A stretch of 64,000 nucleotides of DNA, taken from positions 63,911,094 through 63,975,093 of the forward strand of contig CM065684.1 of the NCBI GenBank assembly GCA_017654935.2, given 5' to 3'. A program made the translations under genes and the position numbers. The notes below the pieces were generated by a model. It did no database searches. It had not been told where the DNA came from and saw only the letters and a list, made by a program, of their open reading frames with translations. Positions 1 to 12,606 of the stretch are shown here, piece by piece (positions within the stretch are counted from its first letter, which is position 1; each line of letters begins with the position of its first letter). The stretch is from Phymorhynchus buccinoides. Taxonomy: Eukaryota > Mollusca > Gastropoda > Neogastropoda > Raphitomidae.

Positions 1-197
1 ATTTTGACTTGACTTGACTTGACTATTATATAAAAAAAACCAACGTGAGAAGATGTTACACAAGTCAGAGACACTGGTCAAGCGGTCTGGGCTATACGTT
101 GGAAATGTAAGCTAGCTGCCATAATGTAACATACCGTAGAATACGGGAGTATTGGTAAAAATAATAAAGAAGGCGAGGAAAGGCACCTGGGGAGGGG

Positions 198-380
198 GGA
201 ACCTTTTCTCACCGTGCACATGTTCTTGCCTGTTTTAAAAGGTGCAACAGTCACTGTTCTTTATTCTCACCGTGCACATGTTCTTGCCTGTTCTAAAAGG
301 TGCAACAGTCACTGTTCTTTATTCTCACCGTGCACATGTTCTTGCCTGCTCTAAAAGGTGCAACAGTCACTGTTCTTTAT
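198..380. repeat. 59-bp tandem repeat, three copies
   Basis: Three consecutive near-identical copies of a unit that begins TTCTCACCGTGCACATGTTC and ends in CAGTCACTGTTCTTTAT. A fourth, more diverged piece lies at about 556-630, beyond an intervening SINE-like repeat (415-555), so the array was probably split by that insertion. It lies in the intron before the last exon of the glutamate receptor gene. Confidence 0.85.
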
Positions 381-414
381 TTATGTGTTTTAATACATAA
401 TAATATATCTGTAT

Positions 415-555
415 TGTTAATAATTTCGGGACTTTACTGGTGTTGCACTGCCTCCGGGCAATGCCTCCAGGATCGTTCCCACCATCTTTATATCTACTAA
501 TGTCCATATGTGTCTGTTCCAGACCGGAGGACGTTAAACGGATTTTCATTCATGC
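415..555 (-). mobile_element. Dispersed SINE-like repeat, family D1
   Basis: On the minus strand it reads GTTTAACGTCCTCCGGTCTG, then a segment with GACACATATGGACATTAGTA, then GGAGGCAATGCCCGGAGGCA. The same sequence recurs at 3465-3600, 9885-10030, 10339-10475, 17262-17365 (reverse) and 35573-35712, so it is a dispersed family. No TIR or coding capacity is seen. I call it SINE-like only from its size and copy pattern; no clear A and B boxes were found. Confidence 0.7.
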
Positions 556-669
556 TCTTTATTCTCACCGTGCACATGTTCTTACCTGTTCTTTACCTAA
601 AGGGTACAACAGTCACTGTTCGTTATTCTCGTATACCAACATATTCTCCTTTTCCCCCTATCCTCTCAG

Positions 670-1414
670 GATCCTGCAGATCAACGAGATGGGTCTGATT
701 GAGATCTGGATCCGCAAGTGGTGGAGCAAGACCAGCTTCTGCCACGGGTCGCTGAAGGCTGCCTCCACCCCCATCCAGCTGATCGACGTGCAGAGCGCCT
801 TCTACCTCGTCTTCATCGGCATCGTCATCGCCCTCCTCGTCCTCCTCGTGGAGAAACTGGGGCACAGGTTCAAGGTCACGACCAAGATCAAGGCCTTTTT
901 TACGAAGAGGAAAGCTGAAAATCCTGAACTGGAGGTTTCTTCTTCTTCGAGGTGGAATTCTTCGTGTATGACTTTTGACGGAGCTACCGTTACTCACATC
1001 AGAACAGCAGATCTGCCTGAGAGGGGTTTAGGAAGGGAGTTTCAGCTGCGAAACTTCAACACGGAATTCCAACAGCAAAATTATGGAAGAGAGTTCCATC
1101 AGCGAGGGTTAGGGGAGGAGTTTCAACACAGACACTTGTTTTATTTGGATGAAACTACCCCGGAAAGTCACAAAGCGCACAGCAACGGGAAAGTTGTGTC
1201 AGTGGACAATAATGGTGCAGGGGCAGATATGATGGAGTCAGATTTCAGTGACAGTAATATTGCGACGATTGAACATGGAGGGAGAAATAAGTCTCCATAT
1301 TTAGCTGTCAATGGACATGCCTCTATGGTTGGTGCGAGGACTCCGAACTCTCATAGTCTTGGGAGGCGAAAGAATGTTTTAAGAGGTGTGGAGACATCGG
1401 GTGAGGGCACTTAA
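670..1414 (+). CDS. Ionotropic glutamate receptor, terminal exon (partial)
   Basis: This is the 3' coding exon of a ligand-gated cation channel subunit of the ionotropic glutamate receptor family. A pyrimidine-rich acceptor (TTCCCCCTATCCTCTCAG) ends at 669. The exon starts in phase 2 and encodes 247 residues before TAA. Residues 1-24 carry the end of the ligand-binding S2 lobe, with the family pattern I-L-Q then R-K-W-W and Cys24. Residues 40-60 form a hydrophobic helix, FYLVFIGIVIALLVLLV, in the position of TM4. Residues 64-247 are a polar, low-complexity tail with imperfect repeats of the GLGREFQ/GLGEEFQ type. The pore, amino-terminal domain and earlier exons lie left of the window. The subclass (kainate, AMPA, delta or NMDA-like) cannot be settled from this piece. 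An alternative ATG far upstream runs through the intronic repeats and is not credible. Confidence 0.87.
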
Positions 1415-2339
1415 AAGATGTTTAAGAAAACCTCAACAAACAAGCAAACAAATTGATAAGAGCAAGTGACGCTCTTAAAGATAAAACCGTTAATGATATC
1501 TGATTTTCTTTTTTCTTTCTTCTTATCTTTACCGGTGAAGATGTGAATTGATTGTCTTTCTTCTTCTTTTTTATCGTTTATAGTTACAATATACCAGCAA
1601 TACTTTCAGTTGTTTCTTTCCAAGATTTCTTCCTTTGGTTTACCTGCACTTGCGCATCACATACAGGGTGACTCAAGAAAATGCAAACTACAAAATCGTT
1701 AATAAACGTTTTATTAATAAAGCTTTCATTTCCATTGCTCAGGTTTATAAAGAAGATTTCATGCATTAAAGGTTCCAACGATTTGTTTTTCTAAGCTGCC
1801 TGGGAACGCTCCAGAAAGTAACAGTTTCCGAGGCAACCCATTTTCATGACAGTCCCTTTTTGAGGGGCAAAAGCACAGTTGCAGAAAATGTCAATTATCT
1901 GCAAATTGCCTTTTTGCCCTAAACATTGACATGCAAGACTGTATTATATACCAGGACTTTTTGAGTGCACGTGTGAATGAGAATGTTGTCCGGATGCTTT
2001 AAAAATTGTAATTGCAAAATTGCTTTTCCACCTCAAAAGGGGCTTTTTCTAAAAATAGGTTACCATGGAAACTGTGTATTTCTGGAGCACTCGAGCAAAT
2101 CTTAGAAAAACAAACTGTTGTCATCTTTCATGCATGGGATAGTCTTTTCAAACCCGAAAAATCAAAACGATATTGAAGTTTGTATCACCGAGTTTGTGGG
2201 TTACATGTCTTCAAAGTCACCATGTATCGTTAAAACTGATCACATGAGTATCAAACTTGTCCCACTCCGGTGACTGTCTAGTCTGTTTCTTTGGATTGCA
2301 AAATGAACAGCATTCAGGGTGCTTATTTGGCATTTTGGT
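1415..2339. other. 3' UTR and intergenic DNA, no gene seen
   Basis: A/T-rich DNA after the receptor stop codon, with short pyrimidine tracts at 1500-1630. No ORF with recognisable similarity and no clear repeat structure was seen. Confidence 0.5.
1701..1721 (+). promoter_or_regulatory. Candidate polyadenylation signals of the receptor gene
   Basis: AATAAA occurs at 1701-1706 and again at 1716-1721, about 300 bases after the receptor stop codon. These are the first canonical signals downstream. No transcript evidence is available. Confidence 0.4.
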
Positions 2340-3425
2340 ATTTTATTGTCACAGAGTGCGCCTCTGTCGAATTCGGGTTGCTTCCACCAGAACAGCGCAT
2401 CGGCGCTAGAGCAGTGCCACCCATTTTTGCTATATGAGTTCGTGTCATCCATCCCACAACACAACATGGCCTACTACTAACGAATAGTGGAATGGGCTTT
2501 AACGTGAGCGCAAGATCTTGTGCATGCGTTCGCACACCGGACCTCTGTTTTAAGTCCCATCCGAAGGACTCGTAAATAGAAGTAAAGTGTCTTTCCCCAA
2601 GGACACAACACCGCGAACGGAGCTGGGTTCGTATGGAAAGTCAAACCCGCTTCTGAAATGCGCCCGTATTTTATTAAAAATGCGCGCGCATTTGATTAAA
2701 ACTGCTCGCCCATCTTGATGCTTATTGGTCGAAAATGTTATGAGCGCGCAGATCCATAAATGCCGCGCCGCTCAAAGGTCCGCGCGCAGTTTCTAAACTG
2801 AGGTCGCACTTTTGCTTTGTTATGAGCGAGCAGATTCATAAACGCCGCGCCGCTCAAAGGTCCGCGCGCAGTTTCTAAACTGAGGTCGCACTTTTGCTTT
2901 GAACATAAAAACTTAGATCAGAAAAGTTACTGAGGTGAAAGTGTTTATTAATTGACGCCCTCAGGGTTATCGCTCTTCGCTGGCGGCCTGTTTCGCGCGC
3001 CATCTTTATAATAATCATGGCTACAAGGGAAGAAGATGCTTTTCTAACAGGTGCTAGGAGCAAGCTAACACATTGTGGAAACCTGCTTAGACATTTTGCC
3101 GCTGGTAAGAATCGGCGGGAAAGTTAGTCATGCTTAGAACGAGAAAGTGTTTGAGGTAACCAAGAACACTTTCTCCGTTTACTTTCTGATTCAACTTTTT
3201 AAAGAAATCAAGCAAAAGTGTGCGCAGGGAATTGGACAGGAAAATGTGAAAACGCGTGCAGCATTTTAAGAAATCCGCGCGCATTTTTGCTTTTGCGGGC
3301 GAAATTCCGGCCGCATTTTTAAACGGGCTTGAGGTATTTGGCTTACCATAGGTTCGAACCCCCGCACTCGCAAACCCTTTTGGATTACAAGCTGGCGACT
3401 AACCAACTGAGCCACGGCGCCTCCT
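2340..3425 (-). mobile_element. tRNA-derived SINE (minus), split by a TIR element
   Basis: On the minus strand the head at 3425-3351 reads as a tRNA-like gene start. It has GTGGCTCAGTTGGTTAG (A-box type), then TTTGCGAGTG and GGTTCGAACC (B-box type). The body continues at 2631-2340, including CGAACGCATGCACAAGATCT and GGATGACACGAACTCATATA. The same body and tail occur in the plus-strand SINEs at 24099-24492 and 40630-41215. The 719-bp element at 2632-3350 interrupts it inside the B box. Confidence 0.8.
2632..3350. mobile_element. TIR element (MITE-like) inserted in a SINE
   Basis: The left end reads TATGGAAAGTCAAACCCG. The right end, reverse-complemented, reads TATGGTAAGCCAAATACC and then TCAAGCCCG, so the ends are imperfect terminal inverted repeats. 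GGTTCG sits directly outside both ends (2626-2631 and 3351-3356) and fits a 6-bp target duplication. The interior is non-coding and rich in GCGCGC. It contains an 82-bp tandem duplication (about 2739-2820 and 2821-2901) starting TTATGAGCG. Confidence 0.7.
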
Positions 3426-3464
3426 ACTAAAGCACACACCTTTTGTTATGGTGAAAATGATGTT

Positions 3465-3600
3465 TTACGTCCTCTCGGTCATAGACACATATGGGACATT
3501 TGTAAATACAAAGATGTGGGAACAATACTGGCTGCAATGCCCAGAGGCAGAGCAACACCAGTAAAGTCCCGAGTTTTTAACAATATAGATAGGTGTAGCG
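3465..3600 (+). mobile_element. SINE-like repeat, family D1
   Basis: Plus-strand copy carrying GACACATATGGGACATTTGT, then GCTGCAATGCCCAGAGGCAG and AAAGTCCCGAGTTTTTAACA. It is diverged from the copies at 10339-10475 and 35573-35712 by scattered substitutions. Confidence 0.7.
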
Positions 3601-3844
3601 GTAACCACGCCTCGGTTAAACCTGATCGGCTATGGTACCGCCACATTAAAATTATACACCTTTTCTTATTTTGTATGTTTTTGTTACTTATGGACCATAA
3701 TCGTTACCGTAGACTAAAGAAAGGAAGAAGGAGTGGTAGGGATGTTTTTACATGAAACGTTCTCGCCAAACCTATCCTGCAAGGTACGGTTCTAGATCAT
3801 AAGAACAACAACAAAGAAAAGGCTGGGTCAGAAATACTTGTTAC

Positions 3845-5106
<1,262 letters not shown>

Positions 5107-5277
5107 CGTCTCTCTCTCTCTCTCTCTCTCTCTGGTTTTGGATTGGAGTGGGGAAGGAAATGAGACGCGCGCGCGTGCGTGTATGTGTGCGTGTGCGTGC
5201 GTGCGTGTGTGTGTGTGTGTGTGCGTGCGCGCACGAGTGTGTGTGTGTGTGTGTGTGCGCGCGCACGCGCGTGTAAA
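5107..5277. repeat. (TC)n followed by (GT/GC)n microsatellites
   Basis: (TC)n at 5107-5133 and mixed GT/GC/CA alternating purine-pyrimidine tracts at 5164-5275. The first lies directly after the 3' end of the LINE fragment. The alternating GC/GT tract has the composition of potential Z-DNA. Confidence 0.9.
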
Positions 5278-5365
5278 CGCACTTGTCGATGTACGGAGTC
5301 ATAAATGTTACTCAAGAACTCAATAAAACCTTACATATATTATATCGATCTCCACATCCCTTTAC

Positions 5366-5407
5366 CCCCCCCCCCCCTCCTGTTCCATACCCCCCCCCCC
5401 CCCCCCT
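5366..5407. repeat. Two poly-C runs
   Basis: Two cytosine runs of roughly 15-17 bases, separated by TCCTGTTCCATA. Such runs are prone to slippage and assembly error. Confidence 0.9.
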
Positions 5408-5749
5408 TCCCTTTGAACTACCACATTTCCATACACGAGCAATTTCTATCCAACAGGGATTCGACTAGGACGACGCCATTTGTGAGGCATGATTGACGTG
5501 AAATACTTCCATCTTATAATGACTACTATTTTCGCTCACTATGCTCATGTCGACCGCAATGCAGGAATCTCATCAATTGTCTGATGCCGTGTACGGGGGG
5601 ACAACAAATCTATCGAACGAAACTTGTAGGATTTCATCCGAAAAGTAGTATTTCATGCGAACCATGCCTCACAAATGTCACAGTTGGATCGCAGTTGGAT
5701 CGAGTGGCGGTCCCTTCACCTTTAAATATCAGTCCAGAATCAAATAGTA

Positions 5750-5903
5750 ATGATCATCACCACCACCAGTACTGCTGCGTCAACATCATCGTCGTCGTCG
5801 TCATCATTACCATCATCATCGTTATCATCGTCGTCGTCGTCATCATCATCGTCGTCGTCATCGTCATCATTACCATCATCATCGTTATCATCGTCGTCGT
5901 CTA
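5750..5903. repeat. (ATC/GTC)n trinucleotide repeat
   Basis: Imperfect TCA/TCG trinucleotide array. All three frames are open, so acidic Asp-rich or Ser-rich peptides appear in translation; I see no sign that they are real proteins. A shorter related array lies at 6672-6716. Confidence 0.9.
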
Positions 5904-6051
5904 TCCCCGGCGGGCTTCCACCTATCATGGTGGGGGGAGGGGGGGGGGAGGGGCTTACGGAGAGTAGCCCAGCAGCCTCCTAAAGTCCAACCACAAGTCC
6001 TCGTCGTAGAAGGCGGGCAACGGCTTAGGCTGGCTTATGTGGTTAGGGCTC

Positions 6052-6225
6052 TCCCGTGGGGATACCGGGGGGTCTTTCAGCAGAAATAGTTCCCCCTTCT
6101 TCTGGAAGTTCTATGCTAGTAACTTCCCCTACTCTGTCACTCTCTTTGACTCTGCCTTTTCTCTTCTTTTTGCTTACTGGCGTCTACTTTTTTCTGCCTT
6201 ATTGGTCCATTCACCTGCATTTTTT
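6052..6225 (+). mobile_element. Dispersed repeat, family D2
   Basis: It contains CCCGTGGGGATACCGGGGGG, AAATAGTTCCCCCTTCTTCT and GGAAGTTCTATGCTAGTAAC, which recur with substitutions at 41389-41550. The second copy is bounded by 13-bp direct repeats, so this is probably a retroposed non-coding element. This copy loses similarity after about 6215. Confidence 0.65.
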
Positions 6226-7122
<897 letters not shown>

Positions 7123-7157
7123 AAGTCGTTATAGGTTACAAACGCATTGAGCTTTAA

Positions 7158-7564
7158 AGGGGCACCCTGACGGATGAGCTTTTGCAAGAAACACGTCGAG
7201 ATCACCAGGAAAACACCCTTTACAAGGATCGCAACACTCACTTTGCTCTGGTTTCAAGCCTTTTTATTTATTTATTTTCTTAAATTTTATACAGATTACT
7301 TAAAGTAGTTTCGCTCACAACAAAGAAAATAACTCCTTTTTTTCTTACTACAAAAAAATAATGCTTCAACCACAATGAGTGACCTCCACCCACCCCATTC
7401 AAAATGGCTTCTCTCTCCAGCATCTCCGCCAAGGAGGAATCTCCGTTTTGACAGTTTGATTTCTAGGAAACCAGAGCAGAGTGAGTGCTCCGATCCTTGA
7501 AAAGGCTGTCTTTCTTGTGATCTCGAGGTATTTCTTGCAAAAACTCATCCGTCAGGGTCCACAT
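7158..7564. mobile_element. TTAA-flanked TIR element, family T1
   Basis: The left end is AGGGGCACCCTGACGGAT. The right end reverse-complemented is ATGTGGACCCTGACGGAT. Inverted arms continue for about 100 bases, including GCAAGAAACACGTCGAGATC against its imperfect complement. TTAA flanks both sides (7154-7157, 7565-7568), the target site typical of piggyBac-type elements. The interior is non-coding. A sister copy lies at 16630-17130. Confidence 0.78.
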
Positions 7565-7680
7565 TTAAGGTAATGCGCTATAAAAGGTTTCTCACCAGGC
7601 ATTTTTAGAGAAAACAATTTGTGTGTCAATCAAACGTTTGCTCGGGATTTCCGTGACTCACGAAGTGATGAACTCCCTGT

Positions 7681-9112
7681 TAGGATTAGGATTAGGATTT
7701 AGGGACTCAAAACATAGCCGTAAGGCTTTCCTGTCCCATCTTTTATTTTATTTAGTTATTTGTCTCGGTCTGTCGCACACTCAGTTTTTATTAATATTAT
7801 TCATCGTAATCATACATAACTGCCTTATAGTCATTCCATTCGTCGAGAAGGTTTTTAAAAATGTTAGTATTCTGTGCTCTTTTCATGTTAGGTGGTAATT
7901 TATTCCATACAGGTGCAACTCTGTTAGTAAAATAAAATTTTCTATTATTAGTCCTGCAATGTTGAATAAATATTTTGTCGGTACTGTTCCTTGTTTTGTC
8001 AAAATCTGATATTGTGAATAAGTCATGTACATTTAGGTCATCTACACTATTAAATATTTTATAAGTTTGAATTAGGTCACCCCTAATTCTCCTTGCCTTT
8101 AATGTAGGTAAATTTAATTCTTTCAACCTGTCTGAATAAGAAACATTTTGAAGACCTTGTACTAACTTAGTTGCTCGTCTCTGTACTTTTTCTATCAAAG
8201 CTGACTGTCTCTTTAAACCTGGATACCAAATGCAATTTCCATATTCTAAATGAGGTCTTACTAAACCTTTGTACAAGCATAAAAAAGTGTCCTTGTCCAA
8301 GAAAGAAAACGTTCGTTTAATTATACCAATTTTCTGATTAGCTTTACTTACAGCACTGTGAATGTGTTCATCAAATTTCAGTTTATCATCAAATATTACT
8401 CCCAAGTCTTTTTCCTCAGAGCATTTCATAATGACGTTTTCTACACCATTGTTATGCATTTTGTAGTCTGTGCGTGGATTACTTTTTCCCAAATGCATGA
8501 TTTTACATTTTGAAGCATTAAAAAACAGACACCATGTTTCTGACCACCTAACCAATGAATCTAAGTCTTTTTGTAATACATCTTGATTTTTCGTTATATT
8601 ATACATTTTCGTATCATCTGCAAAAATTTTACAATAGCTTTTTATTTCTTCAGGTAAGTCATTTATAAAAATTGTAAAAAGAACTGGGCCAAGAATGCTC
8701 CCTTGAGGTATTCCACTTAACACATTTGTTTTTTGAGAGTATGCATTTCCCACCCTTACAGTTTGTTGTCTTTCTTTTAAAAAATCTTCAATCCATGCTA
8801 AAACTTTACCTGTTATTCCGTAATATTGTAATTTAATAATTAATCTTTTATGCGGTACAGTATCAAATGCTTTTTTGAAATCCAAGTAAATTACATCAAT
8901 ATTTTCACCTTTGTCTAATAGTTTTGTAAAGTCTTCCATCACTTGCAGTAGTTGTGTAACACAAGATCTATGCTTTCTAAAACCATGCTGGCACCCTGTA
9001 AAAAGATTATTAATTAACATATGATCAATAATTACTTCTCGAATTATAGATTCAAAAACCTTACTAGTAACAGATGTTAAGCTTACAGGCCGATCATTTC
9101 CTAGGTGTGTTG
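7681..9112 (-). pseudogene. 5'-truncated LINE with intact-looking reverse transcriptase (CR1/L2/Rex-like)
   Basis: The minus strand carries an open frame from about 9112 to a stop at 7797. It lacks an endonuclease domain. Reverse transcriptase motifs in order are NDRPVSLTSV, GFRKHRSC, YLDFKKAFDTVPH, SGIPQGSILGPVLF and the catalytic FADDTKMY, then EKDLGVIFD and LVRPHLEYGN. The frame is uninterrupted for over 400 codons, so the insertion is fairly young. The 3' UTR ends at about 7681 in short repeats (ATCCTA on the minus strand), a tail form usual for CR1/L2 relatives. Upstream of 9112 the match stops abruptly, as expected from incomplete reverse transcription. Confidence 0.88.
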
Positions 9113-9884
9113 ATGTTCAGCATCATTGAAGCAGAACTGCATCCGGTCAGAAGAAAAGTAAAGATGTCATCAACATTAGACTAAGAAGACTAAATCTCAA
9201 TAGAGATCTTGGCACTGATTTGCCACATGTCTACCATTCTGTTATTGGTAGTCTACACACACTGTCAATTCACCCTGCCTGTGACCAAACAAATTCAGCT
9301 GAAATCTACTCACCAAAGCCAAATCTGACCGCCAACTACACCCCAGCCTCAGACTGCTGAAGAGGACCACGGGAGGTGGTAGGAATATCCAACAAGTGAG
9401 TACAAACCTTTTGTCTCTGTAGAATGGAAACACTGATCTTTTTATGTTCATTATTATTGAACAATGAGAGTTCAAACAACAATCTGTCTGTCGTCTGTCT
9501 GTCTCCCTGTCCATGAACTGAACACAACCACGTGGTTCTTCCTACTCAGGCATCTATGTTTATGCTCATGAATAGATACATAATTAAACCAACTAACCAA
9601 CCAATCAATAAATAACAGACGCAGCAAACAAATCATTGCATCGTTTTTTCATGAAAATAATTTGACACTTCTTAAATGAAACCAATATAGTGTTCTCAGT
9701 GCAAAGTAATGGTAGCGAAGCGAGTTTTAATATAGAAATAACACACTTTTACTGAAATCGTTCTTCACTAGAAAGCGCTGATTAATTGTTCGTTTAATCA
9801 TAAAAGTAATATTCTTGGAAAGCCGCCAGCCACGGCTTGGCCTTGATAATATTTGCCGAGGCGCGGCAGCACTGGAATGAATGA
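9113..9884. other. Unassigned DNA
   Basis: There is an open plus-strand stretch of about 68 codons at 9156-9360 containing RLRRLNLNRDLG. No splice-supported exon or family match could be made. The remainder is A/T-rich. Confidence 0.3.
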
Positions 9885-10030
9885 AAATCTGCTTAACGTC
9901 CTCCGGTCTGGAACATACACACATAGGACATCAGTAGATATAAAGACGGTGGGAAACGATCCTGGAGGCAATGCCCGGAGGCAGTGCAACGCCAGGAAAT
10001 TCCCGAAATGTTGACAATAACAGATGTGTA
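9885..10030 (+). mobile_element. SINE-like repeat, family D1
   Basis: Near-complete copy with CTTAACGTCCTCCGGTCTGG, GATCCTGGAGGCAATGCCCG and GGAATTCCCGAAATG-type ends (here GGAAATTCCCGAAATG). Confidence 0.75.
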
Positions 10031-10183
10031 AACCGTCTACGGGCAGCACTGGTTGTGGAGATTCTTTAAACTTATGGCAGGCAATGAGCGACTTAGCTGT
10101 TGATTTCACCGCCAGGTGGCGACAAACTCAAGAGGGTCTAATCCTAGTGATATTCTTTGTCGGGGGGGGGGGGGGGCGGCGGG

Positions 10184-10184
10184 T

Positions 10185-10238
<54 letters not shown>
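10184..10238. repeat. (GA)n microsatellite with poly-G
   Basis: A run of about 16 G at 10159-10174 precedes about 26 GA dinucleotides. Confidence 0.95.
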
Positions 10239-10241
<3 letters not shown>

Positions 10242-10338
10242 TCCCTCCCGGTGGTGAAAATCAGCAGCTAAGTCGACCATTCTGTGCAGATAATTAAACA
10301 TAATTTAAGGCTCTAACACACGCCGTTACGTGTGTGAA

Positions 10339-10475
10339 ATTCTGTTTAACGTCCTCCGGTCTGGAACAGACACATACGGGACATTAGTAGATATAAATAT
10401 GGTGGGAACGATCCTGGAGGCAATGCCCGGAGGCAGTGCAACATCAGTAAAGTCCCGAATTTTTAACAATACAGG
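10339..10475 (+). mobile_element. SINE-like repeat, family D1
   Basis: A well-preserved copy. It starts TTTAACGTCCTCCGGTCTGG, continues through GGTGGGAACGATCCTGGAGG, and ends AAAGTCCCGAATTTTTAACA. Confidence 0.78.
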
Positions 10476-10728
10476 TGTGTTCTACACACGCGGTTACAGT
10501 ACTTTCTAGTCCTTTTCTCGCAAAATCCCTAGCCCAGTAACTAGCAAACTCCCATCTCCTATTTTTAGTCAAAAGGTGTGCAGAGGGGTCACTACCCAGT
10601 AAACGCCCACCCCACCCCACTCGTTTTTCTTAGCATAGCATTAATGCATACTTTAGTGCATATGGTTCACACTGTGTTGTTGTTGTTGTTGCTTGGGGTG
10701 GGGTGGATAAAAATCTTCTTTCTTCTTC

Positions 10729-10729
10729 T

Positions 10730-10784
<55 letters not shown>
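10729..10784. repeat. (TTC)n(TC)n microsatellite
   Basis: Short TTC repeats pass into about 24 TC dinucleotides, followed by a C/T-rich stretch to about 10925. Confidence 0.95.
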
Positions 10785-10787
<3 letters not shown>

Positions 10788-10959
10788 CCTCTGCTGCATC
10801 ACTTCTTTTTGCCTCTCTCACTTTCATTTCACCCTTCCCCTCCCACCCTGCTCTGTCTCTGTTCTTTCTTTGCTTTTCAGTCGATGTTCCTTCTTTCAGT
10901 CTTCTCTTTTCTCTATCAGCAAGTTTGATGCATTTAGCGATGTCAAGCCTCTTTTAGAG

Positions 10960-12606
10960 TAACAAAACAGCAACAACAAACCCAGCACATACGATTGTAA
11001 GAGCTGGCAAACATGTATCAAAGGGGATAGGTGTTGGAGACGCAAAATAAAATGTATTCAGGTAACATTCAAATTAACCTACCGTAAAACCATAATAGTA
11101 TTATTTTTTTAAATCAAGCTGTTGATTGTAAATACTTACGCATACACACTTCGACCACCGAGCTGAGAGGGTCACGTTGACGAAAGAACGAGCTTGCAGA
11201 GAGAGAGGAACGCTTTTGCTCTACTCTCCACATCACTGTACGGCGGCTGACTGTCAGAAGAGCGGACACCACTACCATTCTTGGGACCCCTTCTGCCAGC
11301 ACCGCCGCACGATAGCTTTTCCCAGCATGATGACCATGCCATGCGGCTATCCAACGCTGGATCATCAATATCGTTGAGCTTGCTCCGATCCTTTGGACTT
11401 TGAGGAGGCTTTAGGACCACTTTCTCCACCACGACTGTCTTCTACCTCTGCCTTCACCAACGACGTCTTTTCCTGATCTCCACTTCACGTCGTTGGATTT
11501 TTGCTCTCGTAAGCATCAATAGGGCACTAAGGTTTTGTTTTTTTTCAATTTTTTTGGCAGTTCGATGTCTTATTCGTCTGCCTAGTTGTTAGGGTCGTAG
11601 GACGTGCCACAAAAGTGGTATCCCTGGGAGGACTGCGCTGGCCACCCGAGCCCTTGCACAGCAGCTCTCCCAGGTAGTAGGGACTAGGATCCTAGCTAGC
11701 TAGCTTTTCACTGATTTTTACATTTACATCTTTCCTCACTATCTTTTTTTTCGACATTTATATGTCGTTCTTGCCGGTCTGTCTGAACCCCCCACTCGTA
11801 GGCTTTTTGCCGGTGGGTACGGTCTTCGTAGTATAGCTTCTGTAGGGTAGTTCCTTCTTCTTTAGGTTGTTTTGTTTTTGCCAGCCTCCTAAATTGTTGG
11901 AGGAGCTTGTGTGCAAGCCTAACAACTAAAATAGCTCAGTGTAGGTCTTTATAAAAACATAGGAACTAGGAACTTCTGTCTTTAAAATAATCGACCTTTC
12001 CTCCTCAAAAGAAAAAGAAATAATGTAAAGATGTAATAACATAAAGTAAAACCTTGAGAAAAGAAAGTAAAAACTTGATAAAATAAATCATAATCTTTAA
12101 ACTAAGCTTAAAGAGGTCAAGAAATAACATTATAAACAAATAGTAAAGATTTCATATAAAACACCTGTTTGACCAAAAATTTTCATAACATTTAAAATCT
12201 AAATTAATCTGGTAAAAGTCTAGGCAATATTGAGCCCTTGGGAGTTCTATTGGCTTAAAGTATTATAAAACTAATAATTGGAATAGATATTTTTCTTACA
12301 TCAAAGTTAAAACTATAAACTAGACTAATTGCGGTGGTGGCCAACTGTTTACTCCCGGAGCTCTTTTAGTGTTCCGAGAGTGGTTTTTGGTCATAGCCAG
12401 ATCAGTGCTATGACACCAGCCAGGTAAAAACCTGTAGATATTTGATTGGTTCTCGTGGGAGACAAAACATTTTGATTGGTTCCCACGGGAAACAGAATTT
12501 AATTCTTTTGGCTTTTATACAGCCAGAGAAGCAATCTTTGTTTTTGGGCCGAGAGGAGGGATTTACACTCTTTTTTCTCTGGTTCATATAAGATAAAAGT
12601 CCCACC
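10960..12606. other. Leader region upstream of the gag-like ORF
   Basis: No convincing gene. A minus-strand open stretch at 11114-11440 ends in a plausible splice donor (GCGTAAGTATTT on the minus strand), but it has no recognisable protein. From about 11560 the DNA is non-coding, includes the palindrome CTAGCTAGCTAG, and leads to the ORF at 12607. It may be the 5' UTR of that element. Confidence 0.35.

Noticed and set aside
440..669. 5' extension of the glutamate receptor ORF to an upstream ATG
   Set aside because: The extension translates a dispersed repeat and a tandem repeat; a good splice acceptor ends at 669.
5583..5983. Open frames over the TCA/TCG array
   Set aside because: Low-complexity translation of a trinucleotide repeat without flanking gene signals.
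11114..11440. Minus-strand first exon ending in a GTAAGT-type donor
   Set aside because: No clear ATG in good context, no recognised protein, and no acceptor partner found downstream on the minus strand.
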